A stretch of DNA of 64,000 nucleotides from Anaerosporobacter mobilis DSM 15930 (GTDB taxonomy: Bacteria; Bacillota; Clostridia; Lachnospirales; Lachnospiraceae): contig NZ_FRCP01000015.1 in assembly GCF_900142955.1 (NCBI RefSeq), positions 62,001 to 126,000 on the forward strand, read 5' to 3'. Of this stretch, positions 25,861 through 35,346 are shown in pieces. The notes below the pieces were generated by a model. That model was given only the letters and a program-made list of their open reading frames with translations, did no database searches and was not told the DNA's origin. The position numbers and the translations under genes are program-made. The stretch's first letter is position 1, and the number at the start of each line of letters is the position of its first letter.

Positions 25861-26919
25861 TTACATTACGTATTCTCGTATTGCAGTAAAGAGTGAATCC
25901 ATCTCTTCCCTTGTTCCAACTGTGATACGTAGATAATTACTAATACGAGGATTGCTTGCAAAGTTTCTAACGAATATATTCTGTTCTCTTAACATCTCTA
26001 ACAATTCAGCAGCTGGGGCAGTCTTATGCTTGGCAAAAACAAAATTAGTCTTGGAGTCTGTACACGTAAAACCTAGTTTCTTTAATTCTACAATTGTTCG
26101 TTCTCTTTCTTCCATAATCTTCGCAAGATTTTCTCTAAAATACGCCTCATCTTTAACCGCTTCTACTCCTATATATAGTGAAGTTTGATTCATTGTATAA
26201 GAGTTATAAGAATATTTAACATCGTTAATAACTTTAATTAAGTCTTTGTTTCCTATACAGTAGCCGATACGCATACCTGCCATTGATCTAGCCTTTGAAA
26301 AGGTTTGTACCACAAGAAGATTCTCATATCTATCAATTAATTCAATCGCTGATTTTCCTCCAAAATCAACATAAGCCTCATCAACAATTACGATAACATC
26401 TTGGTTATGTTGTAATATATCTTCAATAAAAGTAAGATCCTCGTAGATACCTGTTGGAGCATTGGGATTTGCTAAAACAACTCCTCCGCTCTCTTTATAA
26501 TAATCTTCTTTTTTTATACGAAAACTATCGTCGAGCGCAGGTGTCTCGTAAGGAATCTTATAGAGATTCGCCCACACTTGATAGAAGGAATACGTAATAT
26601 CAGGGAATAGGATTGGCTTGTCTGAATTAAAGAAACTTAGGAAAGCCATTCCTAGTACATCATCTGATCCAACCCCCACGAAAACCTGATTTTTATCTAC
26701 TTGATAATAATCTGCTAAGGCTCCCACTAATATGTCTGATTTATCATCTGGATATAGACGTAACTTGTCTACATCAAACTCTTTCATTGCCTGTAATACC
26801 CCAGGTGCTGGTGGATATGGATTCTCATTCGTATTCAGTTTAATCATCGTATCAAGTTTCGGTTGCTCACCTGGTACATATGGTTCTACTTTTCTAAAAT
26901 TTTTCTCCCATGCTCTCAT
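25861..26919 (-). CDS. hisC: Histidinol-phosphate aminotransferase
   Basis: 352-residue PLP enzyme, fold type I, normal length for HisC. Seen: the LNTNENPYPPAPGV start motif that binds the phosphate of the substrate, VGVGSDDVL, NPNAPTG, the IVDEAYVDFGG aspartate region and the PLP lysine in QTFSKARSMAGMRIGY. It converts imidazole-acetol phosphate and glutamate to histidinol phosphate. It begins 12 bases after the stop of a second aminotransferase, forming a two-gene unit; no other his genes are near, so it could also act on aromatic amino acids. Confidence 0.93.
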   Translation of the reverse strand: MRAWEKNFRKVEPYVPGEQPKLDTMIKLNTNENPYPPAPGVLQAMKEFDVDKLRLYPDDKSDILVGALADYYQVDKNQVFVGVGSDDVLGMAFLSFFNSDKPILFPDITYSFYQVWANLYKIPYETPALDDSFRIKKEDYYKESGGVVLANPNAPTGIYEDLTFIEDILQHNQDVIVIVDEAYVDFGGKSAIELIDRYENLLVVQTFSKARSMAGMRIGYCIGNKDLIKVINDVKYSYNSYTMNQTSLYIGVEAVKDEAYFRENLAKIMEERERTIVELKKLGFTCTDSKTNFVFAKHKTAPAAELLEMLREQNIFVRNFASNPRISNYLRITVGTREEMDSLFTAIREYVM

Positions 26920-26931
26920 CCTGTCTCTCCC

Positions 26932-28116
26932 TTACTGATATTCTTTCACTAGTTTTTCAAATCCTGCTAGTGCACCCGTTACTTTGCTATAATCTACACA
27001 GTACGCAATTCTACAATATCCAGGACAACCAAAGGATGTTCCTGGTACAATTAAGATATTATGTTTCTTAGCTGCATTAGCGAATGCAAAATCGTCACCA
27101 CCTAATGCTTCAATGAATAGATAGAATGCCCCTTGAGGTTTTATACAATGATATCCAAATGCAGTTAAATTGTTATATAATTCTTCTCTATTACGATTGT
27201 ATATCTCTACGTCTACTTTAGCATCAATACATCTAGCAACTACACGCTGCATGAGTGAAGGTGCATTCACGTATCCTAAGATACGATTTGCAACATTAAC
27301 AGCTGCTGAAACATTCAAGAAATCATCCATTTCACTTGGTAACACAAGATAACCAATTCTCTCACCAGGTAATGATAGCGATTTGCTATAGGAGTACCCC
27401 ACCACCGTATTCTTGTAATACTTTGTTAGGTACGGTACCTCTACCCCATCGTAAACAAGTTCTCTATATGGTTCATCAGAGATGAGGTATATACTTGTCC
27501 CAAACTCCTTCTGCTTTTCTTCTAGGATGCTTGCTAATTTACAGATTGTTTCTTCACTATACACAACACCCGTTGGATTGTTAGGTGTGTTTACTATTAC
27601 AGCTTTGGTTTTAATCGTAATTTTTTTCTTAAACTCATCAAGGTTTGGTTGAAAATCTACAGTATTGGGAGATATTTCTACTAATACGCCATCATAGTTA
27701 CTTACATAGTTACGATATTCTCCAAAATAAGGTGCAAATACAATTACTTCATCATCTTTATTAAGAAGTGCTTTGAAGATCACATTTAGTCCCCCCGCTG
27801 CACCTACGGTCATAACAATATTCTCCCCTACGAATGTAGTTCCATGCGTGTTATTAATATGCTTAGCAACAACTTCTCTTACATCTTCATATCCTGAATT
27901 ATTCATATAACCATGTACTAAATTAGGACTATCATTTGTTATGATATCTATGATTGCTTCTTTTACCTCTATCGGTGGTTCAACGCTTGGGTTTCCTATA
28001 CTAAAATCAAATACATTCTCTTCTCCATATATATTTGCTAATTCCCTACCTTCTTCAAACATTGCACGAATGACGGAACTATTCTGTACTAGGCTTACCA
28101 TTTTTTCTGAAATCAT
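26932..28116 (-). CDS. Class I/II aminotransferase (aspartate or aromatic type)
   Basis: 394-residue PLP-dependent aminotransferase. Seen: FDFSIGNPSVEPP near residue 37, the GAAGGLNV cofactor loop, NTPNNPTGVVYS, SDEPYRELVYDG with the pyridine-binding Asp and the PLP lysine in GYSYSKSLSLPGERIGY. It lies directly upstream of hisC with a 12-base gap, suggesting coupled supply of amino acids. Family members use aspartate, alanine or aromatic acids; the substrate cannot be decided from these motifs. Confidence 0.92.
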   Translation of the reverse strand: MISEKMVSLVQNSSVIRAMFEEGRELANIYGEENVFDFSIGNPSVEPPIEVKEAIIDIITNDSPNLVHGYMNNSGYEDVREVVAKHINNTHGTTFVGENIVMTVGAAGGLNVIFKALLNKDDEVIVFAPYFGEYRNYVSNYDGVLVEISPNTVDFQPNLDEFKKKITIKTKAVIVNTPNNPTGVVYSEETICKLASILEEKQKEFGTSIYLISDEPYRELVYDGVEVPYLTKYYKNTVVGYSYSKSLSLPGERIGYLVLPSEMDDFLNVSAAVNVANRILGYVNAPSLMQRVVARCIDAKVDVEIYNRNREELYNNLTAFGYHCIKPQGAFYLFIEALGGDDFAFANAAKKHNILIVPGTSFGCPGYCRIAYCVDYSKVTGALAGFEKLVKEYQ

Positions 28117-28225
28117 TGTACTCCTCTTTTCTATGTTTATATAATTATTTACCTGTTAATATACTTTAGTATAGCACAGCAGACATGTAATAATCAATCT
28201 TTCTAGTCAATATAACCCAAATAGA

Positions 28226-28268
28226 AAAGGTTATCAAAGTCCTTATCACAGTCACTTTGATAACCTTT
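28226..28268 (-). terminator. Terminator after the zinc-ribbon gene
   Basis: Perfect 15-bp stem AAAGGTTATCAAAGT / ACTTTGATAACCTTT with a 13-base loop, about 70 bases past the zinc-ribbon stop, with a T-rich flank on the plus side as well. Confidence 0.85.
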
Positions 28269-28337
28269 CATTATTCTTTTTTCCCTTCTATGCCAATGAA
28301 ACTCAAATTGTTGCCATAAACTAAGAGAGTAAAGATA

Positions 28338-28610
28338 TTACTTCGATTCTTGATCTCCCATGTCATGGATCTCTCCACCACATCTATCACAAAAATCAAG
28401 TCCTTCCAGTGTTAAACCTCCACAATCAGGACATATAATCTTTTCAGGATAAATCACACGCTCTACAATTTCATACTCCTTAGTATTTTCATTGTTATCT
28501 TTCGTGCTACTGCCTTTTAATTCTATTGTTGCTGCAAACTTGGGTTCTAAGGCTTTTTTTCCTTCCAACCATCTAGTCTTATCTTTACTTTTTTTCCATA
28601 GAACTTTCAT
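28338..28610 (-). CDS. Small zinc-ribbon protein (90 aa)
   Basis: Unrecognised 90-residue cytosolic protein. The N-terminal half is basic (VLWKKSKDKTRWLEGKK); the C-terminal half is a zinc ribbon, CPDCGGLTLEGLDFCDRCGG, with four cysteines in two pairs. A GGGGGATG site precedes the ATG. It sits 26 bases downstream of the stop-to-start junction with the barrel protein gene, so the two are probably co-transcribed and end at the hairpin near 28250. Function unknown; a nucleic-acid or protein-binding adaptor is plausible. Confidence 0.7.
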   Translation of the reverse strand: MKVLWKKSKDKTRWLEGKKALEPKFAATIELKGSSTKDNNENTKEYEIVERVIYPEKIICPDCGGLTLEGLDFCDRCGGEIHDMGDQESK

Positions 28611-28636
28611 AACATCCCCCGTATTGCATCCCTCAT

Positions 28637-29314
28637 CTAAATAATGTACTTTTCTCCTCGATAATTATTCATCATCATCTTAAAGATTTCACCACTACTT
28701 GGTGGAGTAAATGTAATTGCATTCGCCCCCGCATCTATTGTTCTTAATATACTCTCTTGAGTAGGTCCCCCCGTGGCAATAATCGGTACATCAGGAAAAT
28801 CTTTTCTTATATCGGAAACGATTTTAGCTGTATTCGACGCACCTGATACATTCAGTATTGACGCGCCACTTTCTAGTCTTTTCTCAATATCAGTTTTTTC
28901 AGAAACAACGGTTATCACAATTGGAATATCTATTTTGCAGCTTAAGTATTCTAATGTTTCATTGGGTGTTGGTGCATTGACTACAACCCCCATGGCCCCT
29001 TGGAATTCCGCATCTTCTGCTAGATTCGTTACTCGCTTTCCAGTTGTTGTTCCACCACCGACTCCGCAAAACACAGGGACATCGGAACAATTAATAATAG
29101 AATGCGTAATTATTGGTTGTGGTGTGAACGGATAAACTGCAATTACTGCGTTCGCATTACAATTACGTATAATTGCAACATCCGTTGTAAAAACCAACGA
29201 TTTTATCAATTTACCAAAAATCCGTATTCCACTTACCTGTTCAATGACCTGAGGCACACGAACCATATGTTTCCGAAGGTTACCATCAATTTCAGGAATA
29301 TTATATTTTTCCAT
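28637..29314 (-). CDS. Unknown TIM-barrel-like protein
   Basis: 225 residues from the chosen Met (29314), which follows an AAGGAAGG site; the in-frame ATG at 29338 would swallow that site. The sequence alternates strands and helices like a (beta/alpha)8 barrel and ends with IIATGGPTQESILRTIDAGA and NAITFTPPSSGEIF, resembling phosphate-binding loops of ThiG- or nucleotide-oxidoreductase-like barrels. A glycine-rich CGVGGGTTTGKR loop lies mid-sequence. Homologues in clostridia are often called hydrolases without proof. Upstream member of a pair with the zinc-ribbon gene. Confidence 0.65.
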   Translation of the reverse strand: MEKYNIPEIDGNLRKHMVRVPQVIEQVSGIRIFGKLIKSLVFTTDVAIIRNCNANAVIAVYPFTPQPIITHSIINCSDVPVFCGVGGGTTTGKRVTNLAEDAEFQGAMGVVVNAPTPNETLEYLSCKIDIPIVITVVSEKTDIEKRLESGASILNVSGASNTAKIVSDIRKDFPDVPIIATGGPTQESILRTIDAGANAITFTPPSSGEIFKMMMNNYRGEKYII

Positions 29315-29430
29315 ACTCACTTTCCTTCCTTCGCCCAAGCCTGTATCTTTATTATATCCTTTTTTTCTATTACTTTCAATTCAATCCTTATATAGTTTTG
29401 TATAATTTTATTTAAGGTAAGTGCTTGCGA

Positions 29431-31155
29431 TTACACCGTTGTACGAATGGAGTCGAACGTATTATAGATATCTAATTCCCCATATCCCCATTCTGGATTT
29501 GGATAATTCAGATTACCTCGTCTAGCTCCTCGAACTAAGAACCGATTTATCTTATAACCAGACAGTGATATATCATTTTCTAATACAATCCCCCATTCTA
29601 ACAAAAGTGCAATTGATCCAGCCGCTAGGGCCGTAGAAATACTTGTTCCTGACTTAGTTGTATATCCTCCATTTTCCGCTGGTCCGTACACATCCACTCC
29701 CGGTGCTACCAAATCTGGTTTAACAAATCCTTCTGCAGCAAAACCATGACCAGAATTCACATATAGACTCTCTGTTATATGATTATATGCCCCCATTGTA
29801 GTTGCCCTTCTTGTATAACCAGGAGAAGTAATGGTTGTTTCAGGGTTTGGCCGAAGAAATTTCGTTTGATCTTCAATAAAGTCATGTATTGGTAACCACA
29901 TATTATACCTTCTATCTCCATTGCCTCCTGGAAACACTCGAACTTTCCATATACCTGGGGTAGGGTTAACAAGACGTATTACAATTAATTCATTACCACT
30001 CTGCCTTTCGGACAATTCATAATATACGTAGGCTTTCGTCGGTTCTAATAGAAAACTTATACGTTGTCTTTGATTTAGTCTTGGTGGAATTCGGTCAATA
30101 TATTCTCCCCCAGGTGAAATCAAACCGATAGAAAATGTATGTAATGGCCCCGTCCATAATTCCATTACAAATCCTTTCTCATCCGTGGCAACATTGATTT
30201 CAACATCTTCATATTCACGGTCCAATGTAAAATCACCATGATAGTGATGTCCACGATTTCCTTCGTTGCCAGCTGCTATCGTTGTACATAACCCTACAAA
30301 GCCAGAAAAAGAATCAATAAAATCCTCTAAATAAGAATCTCCATTGTGATCTCCCGAACTTGTTCCTACTCCAATACAGATTACCAATGGTCTAACTAAC
30401 TTCTCTGCTATATTCAACAAATAACTAATTGCTAACATGAGATCATTCTCTTGATAACATGGTACTCCATCTGGTATTTGATAGAATTCTTTTATATATT
30501 CTTTTGCCTCTTTTAATTTAACCATCGCTATATTTGAGCTAGGTGCTACACCAGAGAAATCATTTATCATATCTTCATTCCCAGCTGCGATTCCAGCTAA
30601 GAAAGTACCATGACCAATGGTGTCAACACTTGGAACAATACTTAATGGATCCTCACTTGCTAATGCTTGATTTATATCTTCCTCTGTATAGGTTGTTCCA
30701 AATTTAATTTCAAATTCATTCGTATTATCCACTGCTGGTATCGTCTGATCCCAGATACCTACAATCCTTGTCGTATTATCAGCATGTGAAAATATTGGAT
30801 TTCGGTAATCAATACCAGTATCTATAAAACCGATAATTATATCCTGACCTCTTAGATTCAAATATGGTTGGCGTCTCACCCGATTCACACCAATTGCTTC
30901 TAACGCAGACTGATCCATCAGTCCATATACTTTAGGAAACGATCGGTATCCAAATCTTTCAAAGGTATGCAAAACATCTCCTTTTCTATCTACATATATT
31001 GCCTGATACCGATTACCGATTCGCTTTATACACTCATAATTGTACGTTCTCATAAGTTCTTCTGATACTCCAACTGCCTGTATAATGTAATCTGCATAGT
31101 CGTTTGAATATATAATATCCTGACATGCTTGAAACGTCTCTATATCAGTTGCCAT
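29431..31155 (-). CDS. Subtilisin-like S8 peptidase, Csp/germination-protease type
   Basis: 574 residues from Met5 of the longest frame (31155), chosen because GAGGT lies six bases upstream. Catalytic residues in longest-frame numbering: D116 in GFIDTGID, H186 in IGHGTFLAGIAAG, oxyanion N301 in AAGNEG and S509 in TKSGTSISTALAAG. A long jelly-roll insert (about 310-445) between N301 and the serine, and a short N-terminal region without secretion signal, match the Csp group of clostridial spore proteases that activate cortex hydrolase SleC. All catalytic residues are intact, unlike the pseudoproteases of C. difficile. No SleC gene is nearby, so a general S8 role is possible. Confidence 0.88.
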   Translation of the reverse strand: MATDIETFQACQDIIYSNDYADYIIQAVGVSEELMRTYNYECIKRIGNRYQAIYVDRKGDVLHTFERFGYRSFPKVYGLMDQSALEAIGVNRVRRQPYLNLRGQDIIIGFIDTGIDYRNPIFSHADNTTRIVGIWDQTIPAVDNTNEFEIKFGTTYTEEDINQALASEDPLSIVPSVDTIGHGTFLAGIAAGNEDMINDFSGVAPSSNIAMVKLKEAKEYIKEFYQIPDGVPCYQENDLMLAISYLLNIAEKLVRPLVICIGVGTSSGDHNGDSYLEDFIDSFSGFVGLCTTIAAGNEGNRGHHYHGDFTLDREYEDVEINVATDEKGFVMELWTGPLHTFSIGLISPGGEYIDRIPPRLNQRQRISFLLEPTKAYVYYELSERQSGNELIVIRLVNPTPGIWKVRVFPGGNGDRRYNMWLPIHDFIEDQTKFLRPNPETTITSPGYTRRATTMGAYNHITESLYVNSGHGFAAEGFVKPDLVAPGVDVYGPAENGGYTTKSGTSISTALAAGSIALLLEWGIVLENDISLSGYKINRFLVRGARRGNLNYPNPEWGYGELDIYNTFDSIRTTV

Positions 31156-31229
31156 AGTTGACCTCATAATGTGTTTTATATTATTCTATTCAATATTACT
31201 TACTATGTATCTTGTTTCAATATAAAAGA

Positions 31230-31253
31230 GCAATTTCACCAAAACGAAATTGC
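31230..31253 (-). terminator. Probable clpX terminator
   Basis: GCAATTTC / GAAATTGC stem with an eight-base loop, extended by AAGA/ TCTT-like flanks, about 20 bases after the clpX stop; on the minus strand it is followed by CTCTTTTATATT. Confidence 0.65.
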
Positions 31254-31271
31254 CCTTCTCTATTATTAATA

Positions 31272-32735
31272 TTATTCAGTTAATAAAGGTGTGATACAAC
31301 CTCTCATCTCAATAACAGGTCCACCCTTTTTCTCAATATAATCTCTTGTTATAGTAACTCGACCTATATTATCGTCCTTCGGAATCTCATACATAATGTC
31401 AAGCATGAATTCTTCAATAATCGCACGAAGTGCTCTTGCTCCAGTCTTTTTCTCTAAAGCCTTTTCAGCAATTGCTTCCAATGCTCCGTCGTCAAATATT
31501 AAATCTACCTCATCTAATGCAAGTAATTTTTTGTATTGTTTCAATATTGCATTTTTAGGTTCTTTTAATACTTCTACTAACATCTCTTTTGTTAATCCTT
31601 CTAAAGAATAGATAACAGGAAGACGTCCTATGAATTCTGGTATCATACCAAATTCTCTTAGATCATCTACTGTAACCTTTTGCAAAAGATTTGTTTCTGT
31701 ATCATATTTGTCTTTCAATTCAGCTCCGAAACCAATCGATGATTTCTTATTCAATCTTGCTTTGATTATCTTCTCAAGATCCGGGAAGGCACCTCCACAG
31801 ATAAATAAGATATTCTTTGTATTTACAGTTGTAAGCGGAACCATTGCATTCTTGTTTGTTGCTCCAACAGGTACCTCAACTTCAGCACCTTCTAGCAACT
31901 TTAACATACCTTGTTGTACGCTTTCACCACTTACATCACGATTTGTTGTACTCTTCTTTTTCGCAATCTTATCTATCTCATCAATAAAAACAATTCCACG
32001 TTCTGCTTTCTCTACATCATTATCTGCTGCTGCTAATAATTTAGAAATTACACTCTCAACGTCATCGCCGATATATCCTGCTTCTGTTAAAGCTGTCGCA
32101 TCTGTAATTGCTAATGGTACATTCAACAATCTTGCTAATGTCTTAACTAGATATGTCTTACCGCATCCAGTTGGCCCAATCATAAGCATGTTAGATTTTT
32201 CAATTTCAATATCATCCATTGCATTCGCTGCAACACGTTTGTAATGGTTATAAACTGCTACAGATATAACTTTCTTCGCATGTTCCTGACCAATAACATA
32301 ATCGTCTAATTGACGCTTTATGACATGAGGAGCTGGGATATTCTTCAAATCTATTGTTTTCGTATCCTCTTTCTTCTCTTCTTTTTTCTTCTTTAATTTC
32401 TGACTCTTTGGGATTTCATTCTGAATTCCACTAAAGTTCATCATAGGCCCTAGGTTCATCATATCCATGTAAGGAACATTCCCAGTATTAATGGTATCAA
32501 ACGTCTTTTGCATACAATCCGAACATATACAAATATTATTTGGTATATGAATCATCTTACCAACTTTACTCTCTGGTCTGCGACAGATGTAGCAGATATC
32601 CTCATAATCGTCTTTGTATTCTTTTTCCTTATCAATTATCTTCTTATCTTTTGCAGAATCCTTCACTTCTTGTTTGTCTTCTTTGTTTGATTCTGTTAGA
32701 TTATATTCTATATCTTTATTCATATCATCTGACAT
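31272..32735 (-). CDS. clpX: ClpX-type AAA+ unfoldase, divergent form
   Basis: 487 residues from the chosen Met (32735, with GAGGAGAAG ahead); typical ClpX has about 430. Seen: an extra acidic-lysine-rich N-tail (1-45), a C4 zinc domain (C48, C51, C71, C74), a long charged linker (100-130), Walker A GPTGCGKT (187-194), Walker B IVFIDEID, pore loop GYIG (220-223), IGF loop for ClpP docking (334-336) and the usual C-terminal lid. The RKH substrate loop normally found after the Walker B region is replaced by ATNKNAMVP (291-299). It therefore can probably still dock ClpP but select other substrates. It is not next to clpP. Possibly a second ClpX of this genome. Confidence 0.9.
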   Translation of the reverse strand: MSDDMNKDIEYNLTESNKEDKQEVKDSAKDKKIIDKEKEYKDDYEDICYICRRPESKVGKMIHIPNNICICSDCMQKTFDTINTGNVPYMDMMNLGPMMNFSGIQNEIPKSQKLKKKKEEKKEDTKTIDLKNIPAPHVIKRQLDDYVIGQEHAKKVISVAVYNHYKRVAANAMDDIEIEKSNMLMIGPTGCGKTYLVKTLARLLNVPLAITDATALTEAGYIGDDVESVISKLLAAADNDVEKAERGIVFIDEIDKIAKKKSTTNRDVSGESVQQGMLKLLEGAEVEVPVGATNKNAMVPLTTVNTKNILFICGGAFPDLEKIIKARLNKKSSIGFGAELKDKYDTETNLLQKVTVDDLREFGMIPEFIGRLPVIYSLEGLTKEMLVEVLKEPKNAILKQYKKLLALDEVDLIFDDGALEAIAEKALEKKTGARALRAIIEEFMLDIMYEIPKDDNIGRVTITRDYIEKKGGPVIEMRGCITPLLTE

Positions 32736-33010
32736 AAATATCTTCTCCTCTATATAGTTACAACTATCAAACATGAAGTTTGTAGCCCTTTTGTAACCAA
32801 TTTGCTCTTTTATCAACTTCCTACTATGTACATGTTATTATAACGTACTGATTCTTATAGTACAAGGTTATAATTCTTAAATTTTATTAAAGTAAATACT
32901 CCGTTTTGCTATAACTAATACTCATTTTATCACTCTTCTTTTTTCTCATGTGACAAACGGAATTAATTATGCTACACTTATAATCAAACTACCAAGCTCG
33001 GAGGTTTTTT

Positions 33011-34156
33011 ATGATTACTGGAAGTAAAGAATTAATTCGCGATATAAATAGTAACCTTGTATTAACTCAAATCGTTAATTTTAGCCCAATATCTAGATCT
33101 ACTATTGCTAAAAAATTAGGACTGACCAAAGCAACCATATCCGCTATTGTTGCTGACCTACTTGTAAAAAAACTTGTTGTTGAAATAGGTAGTGATGACA
33201 CAAGCTTAGGTCGTAAGCCAATTCTCTTAAGTTTTAATCGTAAAGCTGGATATGCGGTATCGGTCGATATTGGTGAACAGATGATTACTGCCCTAATTAC
33301 TGATTTACAAGGTGATGAACGTCAATTAAAACAAATTGCTACACCAAAGTATAGTGCCGATTTATGCCCTGCATTAATCGAATTGCTTAGATCTATGACT
33401 ACAGGAATCCCTGAACGCCCTTATGGTATCGTTGGTATCACTTTAGGTATTCATGGTGTCACTTCAGATAATGTAATTCATTTTACACCTTATTATGATT
33501 TTACCGATTGCAATCTGGTTAAAGAATTAGAAGATAATTTCCATACAACGGTCTTATTGGAGAATGAGGCTAATCTATCTGTAATTGGTGAGAAGACGTT
33601 TGAATATGACTATCCAAATATCGCTAACATCAGCGTACATACTGGAGTTGGTCTTGGTATTCTTATGAATAACACCTTATACTCAGGTATCAAGGGCTAT
33701 GCGGGCGAAATCGGACATACGATTGTTGACATAGATGGTAAACCTTGCCCATGTGGTAATCAAGGTTGCTTAGAACAATATGTTTCTGAACGAGCCTTAT
33801 TACAAGAATTAGCTTCAAAAAAAGGGCTTGAACATATAGATTTCCTATCTTTTTCCAAACTGTATCAGCAGAAAGATTCTGATGCACTTTCTATAATGGA
33901 TACCTTCGTTCGTTATATGACCATATGTGTGAACAATGTCCTTAATATGTTTAATCCCGATCTTGTTATTATCAATAGTCGATTTATAGTATTAGATCCC
34001 ACTTTGTTAACTCGGATTATTCATAACCTATCTAGCCGCATTAATAATTACCAAAAGATTGCCCCTTCTGTTCTTCAAGAAGGTTCTGTCTTACTTGGTG
34101 GAATCAGTGTAACAGTAAGAAGTTTCTTAGGCGTAGACGTTTCAATGATTCATTAA
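33011..34156 (+). CDS. ROK-family transcriptional regulator (NagC/XylR type)
   Basis: 381 residues. An N-terminal winged HTH (about 15-70: PISRSTIAKKLGLTKATISA) precedes a ROK sugar-kinase-like domain with VSVDIGEQMITALITD, HTGVGLGILMN, YAGEIGHTIVD and the CPCGNQGCLE zinc motif. Such proteins are sugar-responsive repressors, mostly of carbohydrate uptake or hydrolase genes. GGAGG lies six bases before the ATG. No sugar operon is adjacent, so the target lies elsewhere. Lack of a clear kinase catalytic Asp context supports a regulator rather than a kinase. Confidence 0.92.
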   Translation: MITGSKELIRDINSNLVLTQIVNFSPISRSTIAKKLGLTKATISAIVADLLVKKLVVEIGSDDTSLGRKPILLSFNRKAGYAVSVDIGEQMITALITDLQGDERQLKQIATPKYSADLCPALIELLRSMTTGIPERPYGIVGITLGIHGVTSDNVIHFTPYYDFTDCNLVKELEDNFHTTVLLENEANLSVIGEKTFEYDYPNIANISVHTGVGLGILMNNTLYSGIKGYAGEIGHTIVDIDGKPCPCGNQGCLEQYVSERALLQELASKKGLEHIDFLSFSKLYQQKDSDALSIMDTFVRYMTICVNNVLNMFNPDLVIINSRFIVLDPTLLTRIIHNLSSRINNYQKIAPSVLQEGSVLLGGISVTVRSFLGVDVSMIH

Positions 34157-34201
34157 TAAAAGGTTGAAGCACCAACTTACTCTCTGGTACTTCAACCTTT
34201 T
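34157..34201. terminator. Bidirectional terminator between ROK regulator and mrp
   Basis: AAAAGGTTGAAGCACCA pairs with TGGTACTTCAACCTTTT around a ten-base loop (one bulged C), between two convergent genes. Confidence 0.88.
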
Positions 34202-34222
34202 AATTTAATAGAATAAACTATA

Positions 34223-35062
34223 TTATTTTACTAATTTACTCTCTAACTTCGTTACTGCATCGTCTAGCCAGTTAGCTTCAATCTCTTCTACTTCTCCAGC
34301 ATCTACCTTCTTAGCAATCTCAGGGTTTATTGGAATCTTAGCTAATACATCTAAATCATATTTCTTAGCAATTTCTTCTACATGACTTTCACCGAAAATG
34401 GATACTTTCTTACCACAATCATCACACTGATAATAACTATAATTTTCGACCACTCCTAGTATTGGTACTTGCATTGACTTAGCCATATTAACTGCTTTCG
34501 CTACAATCATGGAAACCAATTCTTGTGGTGATGTAGCGATAATGATTCCATCTAGTGGAATAGATTGGAATACGGTTAATGGTACGTCTCCAGTTCCTGG
34601 TGGCATGTCAACAAACATATAGTCAACCTCTCCCCAGTTTACTTCGGACCAGAATTGTTTTACCGTTCCTGATATTACAGGTCCTCTCCATACAACAGGT
34701 GTTTCTTCATTATCCAAGAGTAGATTAACAGACATCATCTTTATTCCCGTCTTAGTTTCTGCAGGAATAATTCCATATTGATCTGCTAATGCTTTCTCAT
34801 GTACACCAAATGCCTTTGGTATCGATGGACCTGTTACATCTGCATCAAGGATTGCAGTATTATAACCCTTACGTCTCATTAATACTGAAAGGCAAGATGT
34901 GATTAAGGATTTTCCAACGCCACCCTTACCACTTACTACACCAATTACTTTTTTTACATTACTATATTCATTCGACTTCTCAAAGAGGTCTTCTCTTGAT
35001 GGCTTACTGGAATCACATTTTGAAGGACAAGTCGAGCAGTTGCTTGTACAATTATCACTCAT
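34223..35062 (-). CDS. mrp: Mrp/NBP35-family Fe-S cluster carrier ATPase
   Basis: 279 residues from Met at 35062, which has AGGAG eight bases ahead (an in-frame start at 35083 is less likely). N-terminal cysteine cluster CTSNCSTCPSKC (NBP35-like), deviant Walker A GKGGVGKS, DADVTGPSIP switch, MPPGTGD and a C-terminal CDDC pair that holds the bridging 4Fe-4S cluster in the dimer. It assembles or carries Fe-S clusters to apoproteins in the cytosol. The N-terminal four-cysteine cluster marks it as NBP35-type rather than the shorter ApbC. Confidence 0.93.
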   Translation of the reverse strand: MSDNCTSNCSTCPSKCDSSKPSREDLFEKSNEYSNVKKVIGVVSGKGGVGKSLITSCLSVLMRRKGYNTAILDADVTGPSIPKAFGVHEKALADQYGIIPAETKTGIKMMSVNLLLDNEETPVVWRGPVISGTVKQFWSEVNWGEVDYMFVDMPPGTGDVPLTVFQSIPLDGIIIATSPQELVSMIVAKAVNMAKSMQVPILGVVENYSYYQCDDCGKKVSIFGESHVEEIAKKYDLDVLAKIPINPEIAKKVDAGEVEEIEANWLDDAVTKLESKLVK

Positions 35063-35346
35063 AATTTCATCTCCTATTCTCATATATTATTAATTGGTAT
35101 GAACAATTTATCCAACTAATATATACAAATATTATTATACTACAGCACTTTGTGAATTACCATACTCCCTAACGGAAATGTTGCGAAATTTGACTATATT
35201 TTTTGCACAAACATGTAGGTTTTTTCAATTTCTTGTAGCATTATCGCATTATATGTGATACAATGCTATTTGGTGATATTTTCGCCCATTTGTGGGATTA
35301 TTATATACAGTGTTCGCTTACAACCAAGAAAGGACAGATACTAATA

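Noticed and set aside
28117..28225. T-box or histidine leader ahead of the aminotransferase-hisC pair
   Set aside because: No T-box sequence, His-codon run or terminator/antiterminator pair was found.
31630..32244. 204-codon plus-strand ORF opposite clpX
   Set aside because: Long only because it mirrors the conserved AAA domain; Ser/Phe/Ile-rich translation without domains.
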